The translations under genes and the position numbers were made by a program. From assembly GCA_041394945.1 (NCBI GenBank), contig JAWKHH010000004.1, forward strand, positions 124,001 through 188,000: a stretch of DNA of 64,000 bases. Direction: 5' to 3'. The notes below the pieces were generated by a model. It searched no databases and was not told the origin of the DNA. It saw only the letters and a list, made by a program, of their open reading frames with translations. The DNA is from Bryobacteraceae bacterium. Its GTDB lineage: Bacteria > Acidobacteriota > Terriglobia > Bryobacterales > Bryobacteraceae. Shown here piece after piece: positions 1-7,457 of this stretch. Positions within the stretch are counted from its first letter, which is position 1, and every line of letters starts with the position of its first letter.

Positions 1-978
1 TTCGCTCCGAATCTTACGGGCAAGGATCCAGGCGGCATTGAGGATCACTGGAATCGCGCCTACTACCAATACTCGCGCTATCGCGACGGAGCGGTGCTGA
101 TGACGGCGCTGGCGGCGATCGATATCGCGTTGTGGGATATCGAAGGCAAGCGGTTGGGCCTTCCGGTTTGGCGGCTCACGGGGGCCGGGGAATCGCGGCC
201 GATGCGCGTCTACTACAGCCATTGGAGCCATACGCTCGCGCCGCGGACACCGGAGCGGCTGGCGGAGTTGGCGGCGGCGACGAAGGCCGAGGGGTGGTCG
301 TGCGTGAAGTGGGTGCTGCCGAAGGGTGGGACCGAGTCCGGGCGCCTGCGGCGGCTGACGGCGGAGGTGGAAGCGGTGCGACGGGGCGGGGGTCCGGACC
401 TGGATATCGGGCTCGAGATGTGGGAGACGTTCACCGTGCGTTCCGCGCTCGAGTTCGCGCGGGCAGTGGCGCCGTTCCGGCCGTTGTTCATCGAGGAACC
501 GGTGTGGCGCGAGATGCCGGAGGCGTTGGGGGAGATCGCGGCGAAGAGTCCGGTGCCGCTTGCGGGCGGCGAGGGGCTGGTGTCGCGGTATTACTTCAAG
601 CAGTTACTCGACGCCAAGGGCGCGCAGATACTCCAGCCGGATGTGATTCATTGCGGCGGGATCACGGAGATCCGGAAGATCGCGGCGCTGGGCGAGGTCT
701 ATGGGGCGGAGATGTCGCCGCATATGTACTACGGTCCGGTGGCGCATGTGGCGTCGTTGCAGGCGATGGCTTCGGCGCGGAATTTCCTGATTCAGGAGTG
801 GGACGCGGCGATGGAGCCGGTGTTCACGGCCGTGACGAAGGGGAAGTTTCCGCGCGTGGAGCGCGGTCATGTGACGCTCTCGGATCGGCCGGGTTTGGGG
901 CTCGAGATGGACTGGGCGGAGTGGGACCGGCGGTATCCGTATAAGGGGCAGAGTCTGCGCGCGCCGGGCGGACGGTAG
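1..978 (+). CDS. Enolase-superfamily (mandelate racemase/muconate lactonizing) enzyme, 5' partial
   Basis: The reading frame is open from the first base of the window, so the start lies upstream; 325 residues are visible. Counting from base 1, the TIM-barrel metal-ligand and catalytic signatures of the mandelate-racemase branch are present: an acidic residue at LEMWE (E139), the FIEEP motif near 164-167, GGE ending at E191, QPD ending at D214, a catalytic-type His in SPHMYYGP (H241), and QEW (E266). Family members take a proton from the carbon next to a carboxylate using Mg2+, usually as sugar-acid dehydratases or racemases; the substrate cannot be told from this sequence. The terminal GTG at 94 is an internal codon, not the real start. 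The gene converges with the minus-strand gene that follows, with a palindromic repeat between them. Confidence 0.88.
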   Translation, partial: FAPNLTGKDPGGIEDHWNRAYYQYSRYRDGAVLMTALAAIDIALWDIEGKRLGLPVWRLTGAGESRPMRVYYSHWSHTLAPRTPERLAELAAATKAEGWSCVKWVLPKGGTESGRLRRLTAEVEAVRRGGGPDLDIGLEMWETFTVRSALEFARAVAPFRPLFIEEPVWREMPEALGEIAAKSPVPLAGGEGLVSRYYFKQLLDAKGAQILQPDVIHCGGITEIRKIAALGEVYGAEMSPHMYYGPVAHVASLQAMASARNFLIQEWDAAMEPVFTAVTKGKFPRVERGHVTLSDRPGLGLEMDWAEWDRRYPYKGQSLRAPGGR

Positions 979-989
979 GGCGGTAGCTG

Positions 990-1057
990 GCCGGCACAGG
1001 GCGGGGCGCCCTCAAGGCCTGCAAGGAATCGCCGCCCCAGCTCCGTTGTGCCGGCGA
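990..1057 (+). repeat. 68-bp palindromic intergenic repeat, copy A
   Basis: This stretch lies between two convergent genes. It begins CCGGCACA (991-998) and ends TGTGCCGG (1047-1054), a perfect 8-bp terminal inverted repeat around a GC-rich core containing GGCGGGGCGCCCTC. A second copy of the same length lies at 39305-39372 in the same orientation, with about 54 of 68 positions identical by hand alignment. This looks like a REP-type or small non-autonomous element; no transposase is nearby. Confidence 0.7.
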
Positions 1058-1071
1058 ATACTTGAAGCGGC

Positions 1072-1671
1072 CTAGATGACGCGGCCGGCGGTGCGGGTGG
1101 TCCGGCGGCGGGGGGTGAAGGGCGGGATGGCGCGGGCTGGGGCGATGGGCGTTCCGTCGCGCCAGAAGCTTTCGAAGGGGCGCTTTTCGGCAGTGCGGTA
1201 GAAGTGTTCGAGGTAGGCGCGGTCGCAGGCGGAGTAATCGGAGAGCCACTGATCGAGGTCGTGGATGCCGATTTCGTGGACGAGGGCGAGCCCGAAGGCG
1301 GCGGCTTCGGCTTCGTAGTCGAGGATCGCGGGGAGGCGGTCATTGGGGACGGGCGGGGTTTGGAGCGCGCCGCGATCGAAGGCGGTGGGGTCCGTGTTCC
1401 ATTGGACAGTGTGTCCGAAGAGGTGGATGAGGAGGAACAGGCGCTGGTGGGGTTCGAGGAGATGGTCGAGGTGGATTTCGGCTCCGTCGAGATCGCCGAG
1501 GAGGGGGTCGGGGATATCGCGGGTGATGACGGGGATGCGGTGGTGGTTGGCGATGTGCGCTTCGACGGCGCGGGCGCGTTCGGCGAAGGGGAGGGCGGTC
1601 AGATTGGGGCTCCGGTGGGGGTGGGTTGCATGGCGTCCATTATCGCGCGGCGGGGCCGACTTCACCGGCAC
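1072..1671 (-). CDS. Degenerate zincin-like (ImmA/IrrE-type) conserved protein
   Basis: This protein has up to 199 residues from a GTG at 1671; the true start may be further in, because the first 25 or so residues are low-complexity and carry no family signal. The core has LFLLIHLFGHTVQW, an H-x3-H pair like the HExxH of ImmA/IrrE peptidases but with the catalytic Glu position occupied by Leu. It is followed by YEAEAAAFGLALVHE, which resembles the downstream Glu-rich helix that supplies the third zinc ligand. I infer a zincin fold that is either inactive or uses altered chemistry. The N-terminal part has IPVITRDIPDPLLGDLDGAEI, recalling other acidobacterial members. It converges with the enolase-superfamily gene. 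No partner regulator of the ImmR type is adjacent. Confidence 0.7.
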   Translation of the reverse strand: MPVKSAPPRDNGRHATHPHRSPNLTALPFAERARAVEAHIANHHRIPVITRDIPDPLLGDLDGAEIHLDHLLEPHQRLFLLIHLFGHTVQWNTDPTAFDRGALQTPPVPNDRLPAILDYEAEAAAFGLALVHEIGIHDLDQWLSDYSACDRAYLEHFYRTAEKRPFESFWRDGTPIAPARAIPPFTPRRRTTRTAGRVI

Positions 1672-1681
1672 TCGTGGTGTG

Positions 1682-1694
1682 ATACAAATCGTAT
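1682..1694 (+). promoter_or_regulatory. Candidate BrnA operator/promoter inverted repeat
   Basis: The inverted repeat ATAC-N5-GTAT (1682-1685 and 1691-1694) sits seven bases before the brnT start codon in an AT-rich patch. BrnA antitoxins autorepress by binding palindromes at their promoter, so this is the natural candidate site. It is short, and support is positional only. Confidence 0.3.
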
Positions 1695-1700
1695 AACAGC

Positions 1701-1898
1701 ATGATTTTCGGTTGGGACGAAAGCAAGAACCGTTCGAACCAGCGTGCCATCGGCGCCGTCAGTGAGGCGGTTCTGCTTGTAGTGCATGTTCATCATCGTT
1801 GGGAGGCGGACAATGGCGAGGAAATCATCCGGATCATTTCGGCCCGCGAAGCAGACTCGCGCGAGTGCCGAGTCTATTTGGAGCGGGCCGTTGACTGA
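1701..1898 (+). pseudogene. brnT: BrnT toxin with internal deletion (truncated RNase toxin)
   Basis: The 65-residue frame begins MIFGWDESKNRSNQR, the typical N-terminus of BrnT, and ends with DNGEEIIRIISAREADSRE, the typical C-terminal strand and helix. Full-length BrnT is about 90-100 residues. Here the segment after NQR, normally beginning KHG-(I/V)-SFE and running to the RWQ-type motif, is missing, and the frame resumes at AIGAVSEAVLLVVH. This is an in-frame loss of roughly 28-30 residues covering part of the active-site sheet. I infer an inactivated toxin, though a shortened functional variant is possible. Its last codons overlap the antitoxin frame. Confidence 0.72.
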
Positions 1899-2142
1899 CC
1901 GGCAGAAGGCCGCGCTCAAGAAGGTTGCCGCGCGGCAGACGCAGGGTGACGACTCCGGGATCGACTATTCGGACATACCGGCGTTGACGGGCCGGGAACT
2001 GGCGGAGTTCCGCCGGCCGGCGAAGCAGTTGGTGGCAGTGCGCCTGGACGCGGATGTCCTGGAGTGGCTGCGGGGTTTTGGGGCGGGGTACTCGACGCGG
2101 ATCAACCAGGTGCTTCGGATGGTAATGGAGAAAGGGCGTTAG
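1813..2142 (+). CDS. brnA: BrnA-family antitoxin
   Basis: The C-terminal half carries the BrnA ribbon-helix-helix signature: IDYSDIPALT, then a strand AKQLVAVRLDADVLEWLR and the helix GYSTRINQVLRMVMEKG. It would bind and neutralise BrnT and repress the operon. The first in-frame ATG is at 1813, inside brnT. A TTG at 1891 (LTDRQKAALKK) preceded by GGAGCGGG gives an 83-residue protein that overlaps brnT by only 8 nt, and it may be the real start because bases 1813-1890 encode conserved BrnT residues in the other frame. The antitoxin looks intact although its toxin does not. Its stop codon overlaps that of the convergent gene. Confidence 0.8.
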   Translation: MARKSSGSFRPAKQTRASAESIWSGPLTDRQKAALKKVAARQTQGDDSGIDYSDIPALTGRELAEFRRPAKQLVAVRLDADVLEWLRGFGAGYSTRINQVLRMVMEKGR

Positions 2143-5100
2143 CGGCGGCGACTTAGCGTCTTGTAGGGATGGCCGTACTTGCGCATGTCGTCCACAGAGA
2201 CTGCGCCCTCAGCGACGGTAACTTTGTTCGTGGCGAAGTCGATCAGGTACGAACGATTGTGCGAGTGATTCCAATCGGCCCTTGACCACGTGTCGAATGG
2301 CTTGCTCCAGAGCTCGCGTTCGGGTGCGAAGGCGAATATCGGCCCGAACTCGCGGAAACGCTGCCGCAGCCGCTGGCATACTGGAACGAGGATTTCGGGA
2401 ACCTCCGCGAACAGGATGGCGAGCATCGCGCTTGAGCGGAGCGATGGGGATGCTCGCCAGTCCGGAACATCGCATCTGAGCCGACCGAGGGGGATGCTGG
2501 TCATCGGGAAGCAGAGGTGGTACCCGAAGGCTATGAGTTGCTGAGGTTCCTTCCCAGCAGGGTCACCAAATCGTACAACGCTTCCCCTCCGGTCGAATCG
2601 GAAAGCGCCTGGAGCCGTGAGGACGGCGTCGCCGACTTTGCCATCCAGAGCAAACAGGTCGAGCGGAGGCCAACTTACGGCTAGATCAGGGAAGAAGGCG
2701 TGCTGAAAGACCTCAGACGCGGCCAGACGGCCTCTGGCCGGATCAGGATCCGCAGGAATGTCAAGCTCTTCGATAGTCACGTCGACATTTCCGAAAGTGC
2801 GCTCGATCGCCTCGTCGAAGACGGATTCGCCGGTGTATGGCTTGTTGTCTTCGATGGCGTCCTTGATCCCGCCCTCGATGGCGTCCCGGAGATCTGCGTC
2901 AACTGAGCAGGCTAGGTTGAGTGCGCCCTCGCGGGTGATTTCGTAGACACGGCGCCTGTCACGGTACGCAAACGCCCGGACGGCAACGTTGAAGTCCAAG
3001 GCCTTTAACGCCCACGTGTTTCTCGGTTGCACACTGCGGCGAATCGGCTCTCTCCGCCGCCAATGGAAGAGGAGCAGGTTGCGTGCGGTTGTCGCGCCCG
3101 TTTGTGCGCGCCTTTTCACATCACATTCGAAACGACGCCAAACTCCGTCAAGAGTTCGCCTCCACTCATGGAGTTCGTCTGGCTCTATGCACGCTTCTCT
3201 AGAGGCCGTTAGACGGCAGGCCGCGGAACCCCTGAAGTCAATCCAAACTCGGCACCCCCAAGCATTGGTTATCGCTAGTTCTTTCAGAAGGAGATCCCGG
3301 TTTCGAATGAACATGGAGTGGATAAGCGTTGTAGTATGGGCACCTTCTCCGCTACCGGCCTCAGAACCGAGCAGGGCAGCGATCTGCCAGAGCGGTGCCG
3401 AACGAGTTGGCGGAGCATCCTCCAGCGGTGCCTTGCCAGGGCTTTGATCATTCTCGGGAAGCCAGAGGCGGACGCGGGTCCCCGTACCCTGCGCTGCGTC
3501 GAGATCTTCCCAATCAAACGTGGCCCAGCGGACGTGTCTGATCAAATCCGCCGAAACTCCCCAACGATTCCCCTCCCTGCCAACCCTGGACTTGTCGATC
3601 GGGATCAGACGATCGAGGTGGAAGCGGTGATCGATAGTCCAGGGATTCCCACCGGGTGGGACGACTTGAACCGGATGCCGGGGCCAGACTACGTGGCGAG
3701 CGGCAATCAGGCCCGGATCCAGGTGTCCTTCGGCGTGGGTACCGAGAGGGTGCCGGTGCCAATAGTCGAAGTGCTTGAGAAGTTGATGTCGGCAGGTGTC
3801 CCAATCGTGGGCGAACACCACTTCGTGCCCCTTGAGCTTCGGCCGCAGCCAGAGGGTGATCTCCGTGCCCTGAGCGTCGAGCGTGCCCGGCCTGGTCCAG
3901 AACAGGCTCCCCGGACCGGATATCTCCAGATCCGCCGGGCCGCCATCCGCCGCTGCGCCGGGGTGCGTGCGGACGCTGATCCGGCTGGCGACCATGAAGC
4001 ACGAAAGAACACCGATGCCGAATTGCGAGATCGCCGAGCAGATCAGTCCGTACCGGCGCATCTCCTGCTGCTCGCGCCGGAAGTCCGGACTCTGGTAGAA
4101 GCTCCTGCCGATGCGGGTGAAGAACCGTCCGATGGTGTCGCGCGTCATGCCAGTGCCGTTGTCGGTGACGCGGATGAACTTGTGGCCGTCCTTTTCGCCC
4201 CAGGTCAGTTCGACGTGGAGTTCGTGACGATCGCCACCCGTCAGCGTGAAGTAGCCGGGCTCAAGAGCGATTCCGTCGGGCTGAAGCGCCGGGACCCCAC
4301 CCTTTGCCCGGAGTTGGTGGCGCAGGTCGCGGAGTTCGACGGCGTCGAGCGCGTTCTGGAGCAACTCGCGGATGCAGAGGCTCGGGTCTCCGTAGAGGGC
4401 CTCGCCCATCAGGAGGCGAATGATTTCCTCCTGGTCGAGGTTGAAGGTCCAATCGTGATACGTGTAGACAGCCTTGCCGTTGGGCTTCTCCGGCTCGATC
4501 TCTAGTTCGACGCTCTTGGGCAGGTTGAGAGGCGGACGGCCAATCAGTTCAAGTTCGCGGGCGGCGCCGTCGATTTCGGTTTCGATCCAGCCGGCGAAGT
4601 CGCGGATCGACTTCTCAATCGCCGGGTGCGGACAGGAGTGCGCGTGGTAGGTGAGCTTGCCCCGGTTCGGCCAGCCGACGCCGTCGATGGCCATGTGCTT
4701 CCGCCACTCCTCCGCGCTTGCGTTCTGGAAACGGGTGGCGAGGTCACCGTCCAGACCGACGTGGTGGAAAAGGATGCGGGGCGTGCGCGTGGCGTCGAGG
4801 TCCATGATGTCGGCGAGGCGGAGCAGGAGGCCGATGTACGGGAAGTTCGCAGGCTCTCCGTTCCGGACCGTGGTGGGCCGGTGGCGGCCGCGGAGCCAGT
4901 TCACAGGCTCGTTGTGGCTGCGGCCGATGTCGTGGAGGACGTCGCGAAAGGAGAAGTTGTCGTACCGGTACAGGCTTGCGTTGTCCATCGCCAGCGCGTC
5001 GAGCCGGGCTGCGAGTCGCGTGCGCGGCTCGTCACTTGCGTGCGTCTTGCGCAGGTAGTCGGTAACGATGTGGGCTTCGAGGACGTCCGCTCGGGAGTCT

Positions 5101-5537
5101 TCGCCTTGTAAGCGAAGTTGATCGATGAGGCGCGCTTCCTCGAGGAAGCCGGCGCGGTGACGGAGGTAGGCGGTGCGCCGATCGGAGAGGCTGTTCTCGT
5201 CGAGGAGATCGCGATGCTCTTCGCGGGTGAGCGTCATGCCGAGGTCGTGCGTGTAGGCGGCGAGGATGGCGAGGGCGGCTTCGAGAGAGGAGAGCTTCTT
5301 GAGATTCGCGCCAAGCAGCCGCTCCATCCAGCCGACGATGTTCAGCAGGTGCCGCTCATTGTGGAGCGTGTAGAGCGGCATGTAGGTGCCGATATCGGCC
5401 GCCAACTGCGCCGCCTCTTCCGCGACGGTCCGTACGTTGGCGATGAGCTGGGTGACCGCCGTACCGCCCCTGCGTGAGGCGAGGTGCTTCCACAACTTGG
5501 AGTCAGTAAGTTTCTCGTATCTGGGGGGCGTTTCCAT
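2139..5537 (-). CDS. HD-domain plus GHKL (Hsp90-like) ATPase protein, putative conflict/defence protein
   Basis: This is a 1132-residue soluble multidomain protein. The N-terminal domain has an HD-hydrolase pattern: His59 and His63 in TLHNERHLLN, the His97-Asp98 doublet in THDLGM, and a further Asp near 243 in RLADIMDLD. From about residue 370 comes an Hsp90/GHKL ATPase: IRELLQNALDAV with E391/N395/D398, the DNGTGM box at 459-464, and SQFGIGVLSCF at 504-514 as the glycine lid. The remaining 500 residues are unassigned. HD-GHKL fusions of this kind occur in predicted bacterial conflict systems; the phosphohydrolase substrate is unknown. Neighbours are a damaged brnTA module and, divergently, the PduS-like gene. 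The start is the ATG at 5537. Confidence 0.8.
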   Translation of the reverse strand: METPPRYEKLTDSKLWKHLASRRGGTAVTQLIANVRTVAEEAAQLAADIGTYMPLYTLHNERHLLNIVGWMERLLGANLKKLSSLEAALAILAAYTHDLGMTLTREEHRDLLDENSLSDRRTAYLRHRAGFLEEARLIDQLRLQGEDSRADVLEAHIVTDYLRKTHASDEPRTRLAARLDALAMDNASLYRYDNFSFRDVLHDIGRSHNEPVNWLRGRHRPTTVRNGEPANFPYIGLLLRLADIMDLDATRTPRILFHHVGLDGDLATRFQNASAEEWRKHMAIDGVGWPNRGKLTYHAHSCPHPAIEKSIRDFAGWIETEIDGAARELELIGRPPLNLPKSVELEIEPEKPNGKAVYTYHDWTFNLDQEEIIRLLMGEALYGDPSLCIRELLQNALDAVELRDLRHQLRAKGGVPALQPDGIALEPGYFTLTGGDRHELHVELTWGEKDGHKFIRVTDNGTGMTRDTIGRFFTRIGRSFYQSPDFRREQQEMRRYGLICSAISQFGIGVLSCFMVASRISVRTHPGAAADGGPADLEISGPGSLFWTRPGTLDAQGTEITLWLRPKLKGHEVVFAHDWDTCRHQLLKHFDYWHRHPLGTHAEGHLDPGLIAARHVVWPRHPVQVVPPGGNPWTIDHRFHLDRLIPIDKSRVGREGNRWGVSADLIRHVRWATFDWEDLDAAQGTGTRVRLWLPENDQSPGKAPLEDAPPTRSAPLWQIAALLGSEAGSGEGAHTTTLIHSMFIRNRDLLLKELAITNAWGCRVWIDFRGSAACRLTASREACIEPDELHEWRRTLDGVWRRFECDVKRRAQTGATTARNLLLFHWRRREPIRRSVQPRNTWALKALDFNVAVRAFAYRDRRRVYEITREGALNLACSVDADLRDAIEGGIKDAIEDNKPYTGESVFDEAIERTFGNVDVTIEELDIPADPDPARGRLAASEVFQHAFFPDLAVSWPPLDLFALDGKVGDAVLTAPGAFRFDRRGSVVRFGDPAGKEPQQLIAFGYHLCFPMTSIPLGRLRCDVPDWRASPSLRSSAMLAILFAEVPEILVPVCQRLRQRFREFGPIFAFAPERELWSKPFDTWSRADWNHSHNRSYLIDFATNKVTVAEGAVSVDDMRKYGHPYKTLSRRR

Positions 5538-5595
5538 CGTCCAAGGATTTCATGATACTTCGCCCGGCCCCCCGTCCGTCGTATCCTGAAAGACT

Positions 5596-6912
5596 GTGGC
5601 AACGCTCAGCCAACAACTGCGCGAGTGCGGTGTCGTCGGCGCCGGCGGCGCGGGGTTTCCCGCATACGTCAAGGCGCAATCCACCGCCGAGTTCGTCATC
5701 GCCAACGGTGCCGAATGCGAGCCGCTCATCCATAAAGACGCCGTGCTGATGCACGAGTTCCCGCGGACGATCCTCGCCGGCATGGAGATGATGATGGACT
5801 CCACCGGCGCGCGGGCGGGCAAGTTCGGGATCAAGACGAAGAACGCCGAATCGCTCCACGCCCTGGAGGCCCACGTGAACCGCCAGCGGATCGAGTTCGT
5901 GATGCTCGGCGATTTCTACCCTTCGGGCGATGAGTACGAGCTGGTCTACACCGCCACGGGGCGGTTGATTCCGCCGGCGGGGATTCCGCTGAACGTTGGC
6001 TGCGTGGTGAACAACGTGGAGACGCTGCACAACGTGCACGAGGCGGCGGCGGGGCGTCCAGTGACGGAGAAGTTCCTCTCGGTGTGCGGCGCGGTGCGGG
6101 AGGCGAAGTCGTTTTGGTGCCCGGTGGGGGTGACGTTCCGCGAGTTGATCGAACTTGGCGGCGGGTCCACCGTCTCCGACCCGATCGTTTTCCTGTCCGG
6201 CGTGATGATGGGGACGATGACGTTCGATCTCGACGATGTCGTCACCAAGACATCCGGCGGCATCATCGTCCTCCCGCGCGACCACTACTTAGTCACGCGG
6301 CGGGACCGGCCGGTCCAGGCCATGCACCGCATCGGGAAGTCCGCCTGCGATCAATGCAGTTACTGCACCGAACTCTGTCCGCGCTACTTACTCGGCTACG
6401 ACGTACAGCCCCACAAAGTAATGCGCAGCCTCGGGTTCACGCTCACCGGCGGCGATATCTGGAACCAGTGGGCGGAACTGTGTTGCGCCTGCGGCATCTG
6501 CACGCTGTACGCCTGCCCGGAGGAACTTTACCCGAAGGAAGCGTGCGACCAGGGAAAGCACGATCGCAAAGCGGCCGGGCTGAAGTTCGTGCAGCAGAAG
6601 CCCGTAACCGTGCATCCGATGAAGGAGTTCCGGCGGGTGCCGCTCTCGCAGTTGCGCAAACGGCTGCAGATCGACGAGTATGAGCGCGAGACGCCGTTCC
6701 TGCAGCCGGAGATTGCGCCGAAGCGCGTTCGGATCAAGCTGAAGCAGCACGCGGGAGTGCCGGCGACGGCGGTGGTGGCGGTGGGCGATCGCGTCGGCAA
6801 GGGGCAGGTTGTCGGCCGGGTGCCGGAAGACAAGCTGGGCACGCCCGTGCACGCGAGCATCGCGGGGAGAGTGGCGGCAGTGACGGAGGAAGCGGTGGAG
6901 ATCGTGGCGTGA
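5596..6912 (+). CDS. pduS: PduS-like SLBB/4Fe-4S electron-transfer protein (RnfC family)
   Basis: This 438-residue protein starts at GTG 5596. Its N-terminal nucleotide-binding region has GAGGAGFP (16-22) and the NGAECEPLIHKD motif (37-48) shared by RnfC/PduS/NuoF-type proteins. Then comes an SLBB-like region, and two ferredoxin-type clusters: Cys251, 254, 257, 261 and a second set around Cys296, 299, 302, 307. A C-terminal barrel-sandwich domain (VGKGQVVGRVPED) completes the PduS layout. In cobalamin-dependent microcompartments PduS passes electrons from NADH, for example to reduce B12. It overlaps the PduT-like gene by 4 nt, the expected partner, but no signature enzyme, aldehyde dehydrogenase or further shell gene lies nearby. 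Confidence 0.88.
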   Translation: MATLSQQLRECGVVGAGGAGFPAYVKAQSTAEFVIANGAECEPLIHKDAVLMHEFPRTILAGMEMMMDSTGARAGKFGIKTKNAESLHALEAHVNRQRIEFVMLGDFYPSGDEYELVYTATGRLIPPAGIPLNVGCVVNNVETLHNVHEAAAGRPVTEKFLSVCGAVREAKSFWCPVGVTFRELIELGGGSTVSDPIVFLSGVMMGTMTFDLDDVVTKTSGGIIVLPRDHYLVTRRDRPVQAMHRIGKSACDQCSYCTELCPRYLLGYDVQPHKVMRSLGFTLTGGDIWNQWAELCCACGICTLYACPEELYPKEACDQGKHDRKAAGLKFVQQKPVTVHPMKEFRRVPLSQLRKRLQIDEYERETPFLQPEIAPKRVRIKLKQHAGVPATAVVAVGDRVGKGQVVGRVPEDKLGTPVHASIAGRVAAVTEEAVEIVA

Positions 6913-7457
6913 AAAATTCGATTGGGTTGATCGAGATGTCGAGCATCGCGGCCGGGTTTCAGGTGTGCGACGCGATGCTGAAGACGGCGGACGTGGACCT
7001 GCTGCTTTCGCGCTCCATCTGCTCGGGCAAGTACATGGTGATGGTGCGCGGCGACGTCGCGGCGGTGCAGGCGAGCGTGGCCGCCGGTGTAACTTGCGGT
7101 AACTTCTCGGTCATCGATTCATTCGTGATTCCGAATCTGCACGAGAGCGTGTTCCCGGCGATCGCCGGGTCGAACAAGCCGGGGGAGTTGGAAGCATTGG
7201 GGATCGTCGAGTCGTTCTCGGTGGCGTCGTTGATCGAAGGCGCGGACGCGGCGGTGAAGGCGGCGAACGTGGAGCTGATCGAGATCCGTCTTGCGATGGC
7301 GCTCGGCGGCAAGGCATTCGTCACGCTGACGGGCAACGTCGCTGCCGTGGAAAGCGCCGTGGCCGCCGCCGCGCAAGTGGTAGGCGGACGCGGGATGCTC
7401 GTGAACAAGGTGGTGATCCCGTCGCCGCGCCCGGAACTGCTTAACGAGATGATTTGA
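6909..7457 (+). CDS. pduT: PduT-like tandem-BMC microcompartment shell protein
   Basis: This 182-residue protein contains two BMC domains in tandem: the first begins IGLIEMSSIAAGFQ at residue 5, the second begins LGIVESFSVASLIEGAD near residue 97. Tandem-BMC proteins form pseudohexameric trimers. A cysteine at position 38 (SRSICSGKYM) falls exactly where PduT uses Cys38 to hold a 4Fe-4S cluster in the pore. I infer electron passage through a shell, with the PduS-like protein as redox partner. The GTG start overlaps the pduS stop (GTGA), so translation is coupled. Its 3' end overlaps the convergent cytochrome-like gene by 17 nt. Confidence 0.92.
   Translation: MKNSIGLIEMSSIAAGFQVCDAMLKTADVDLLLSRSICSGKYMVMVRGDVAAVQASVAAGVTCGNFSVIDSFVIPNLHESVFPAIAGSNKPGELEALGIVESFSVASLIEGADAAVKAANVELIEIRLAMALGGKAFVTLTGNVAAVESAVAAAAQVVGGRGMLVNKVVIPSPRPELLNEMI

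Noticed and set aside
1701..1898. A frameshift as the cause of the short brnT
   Set aside because: Both conserved ends are in one frame, so an in-frame deletion explains it without a frameshift.
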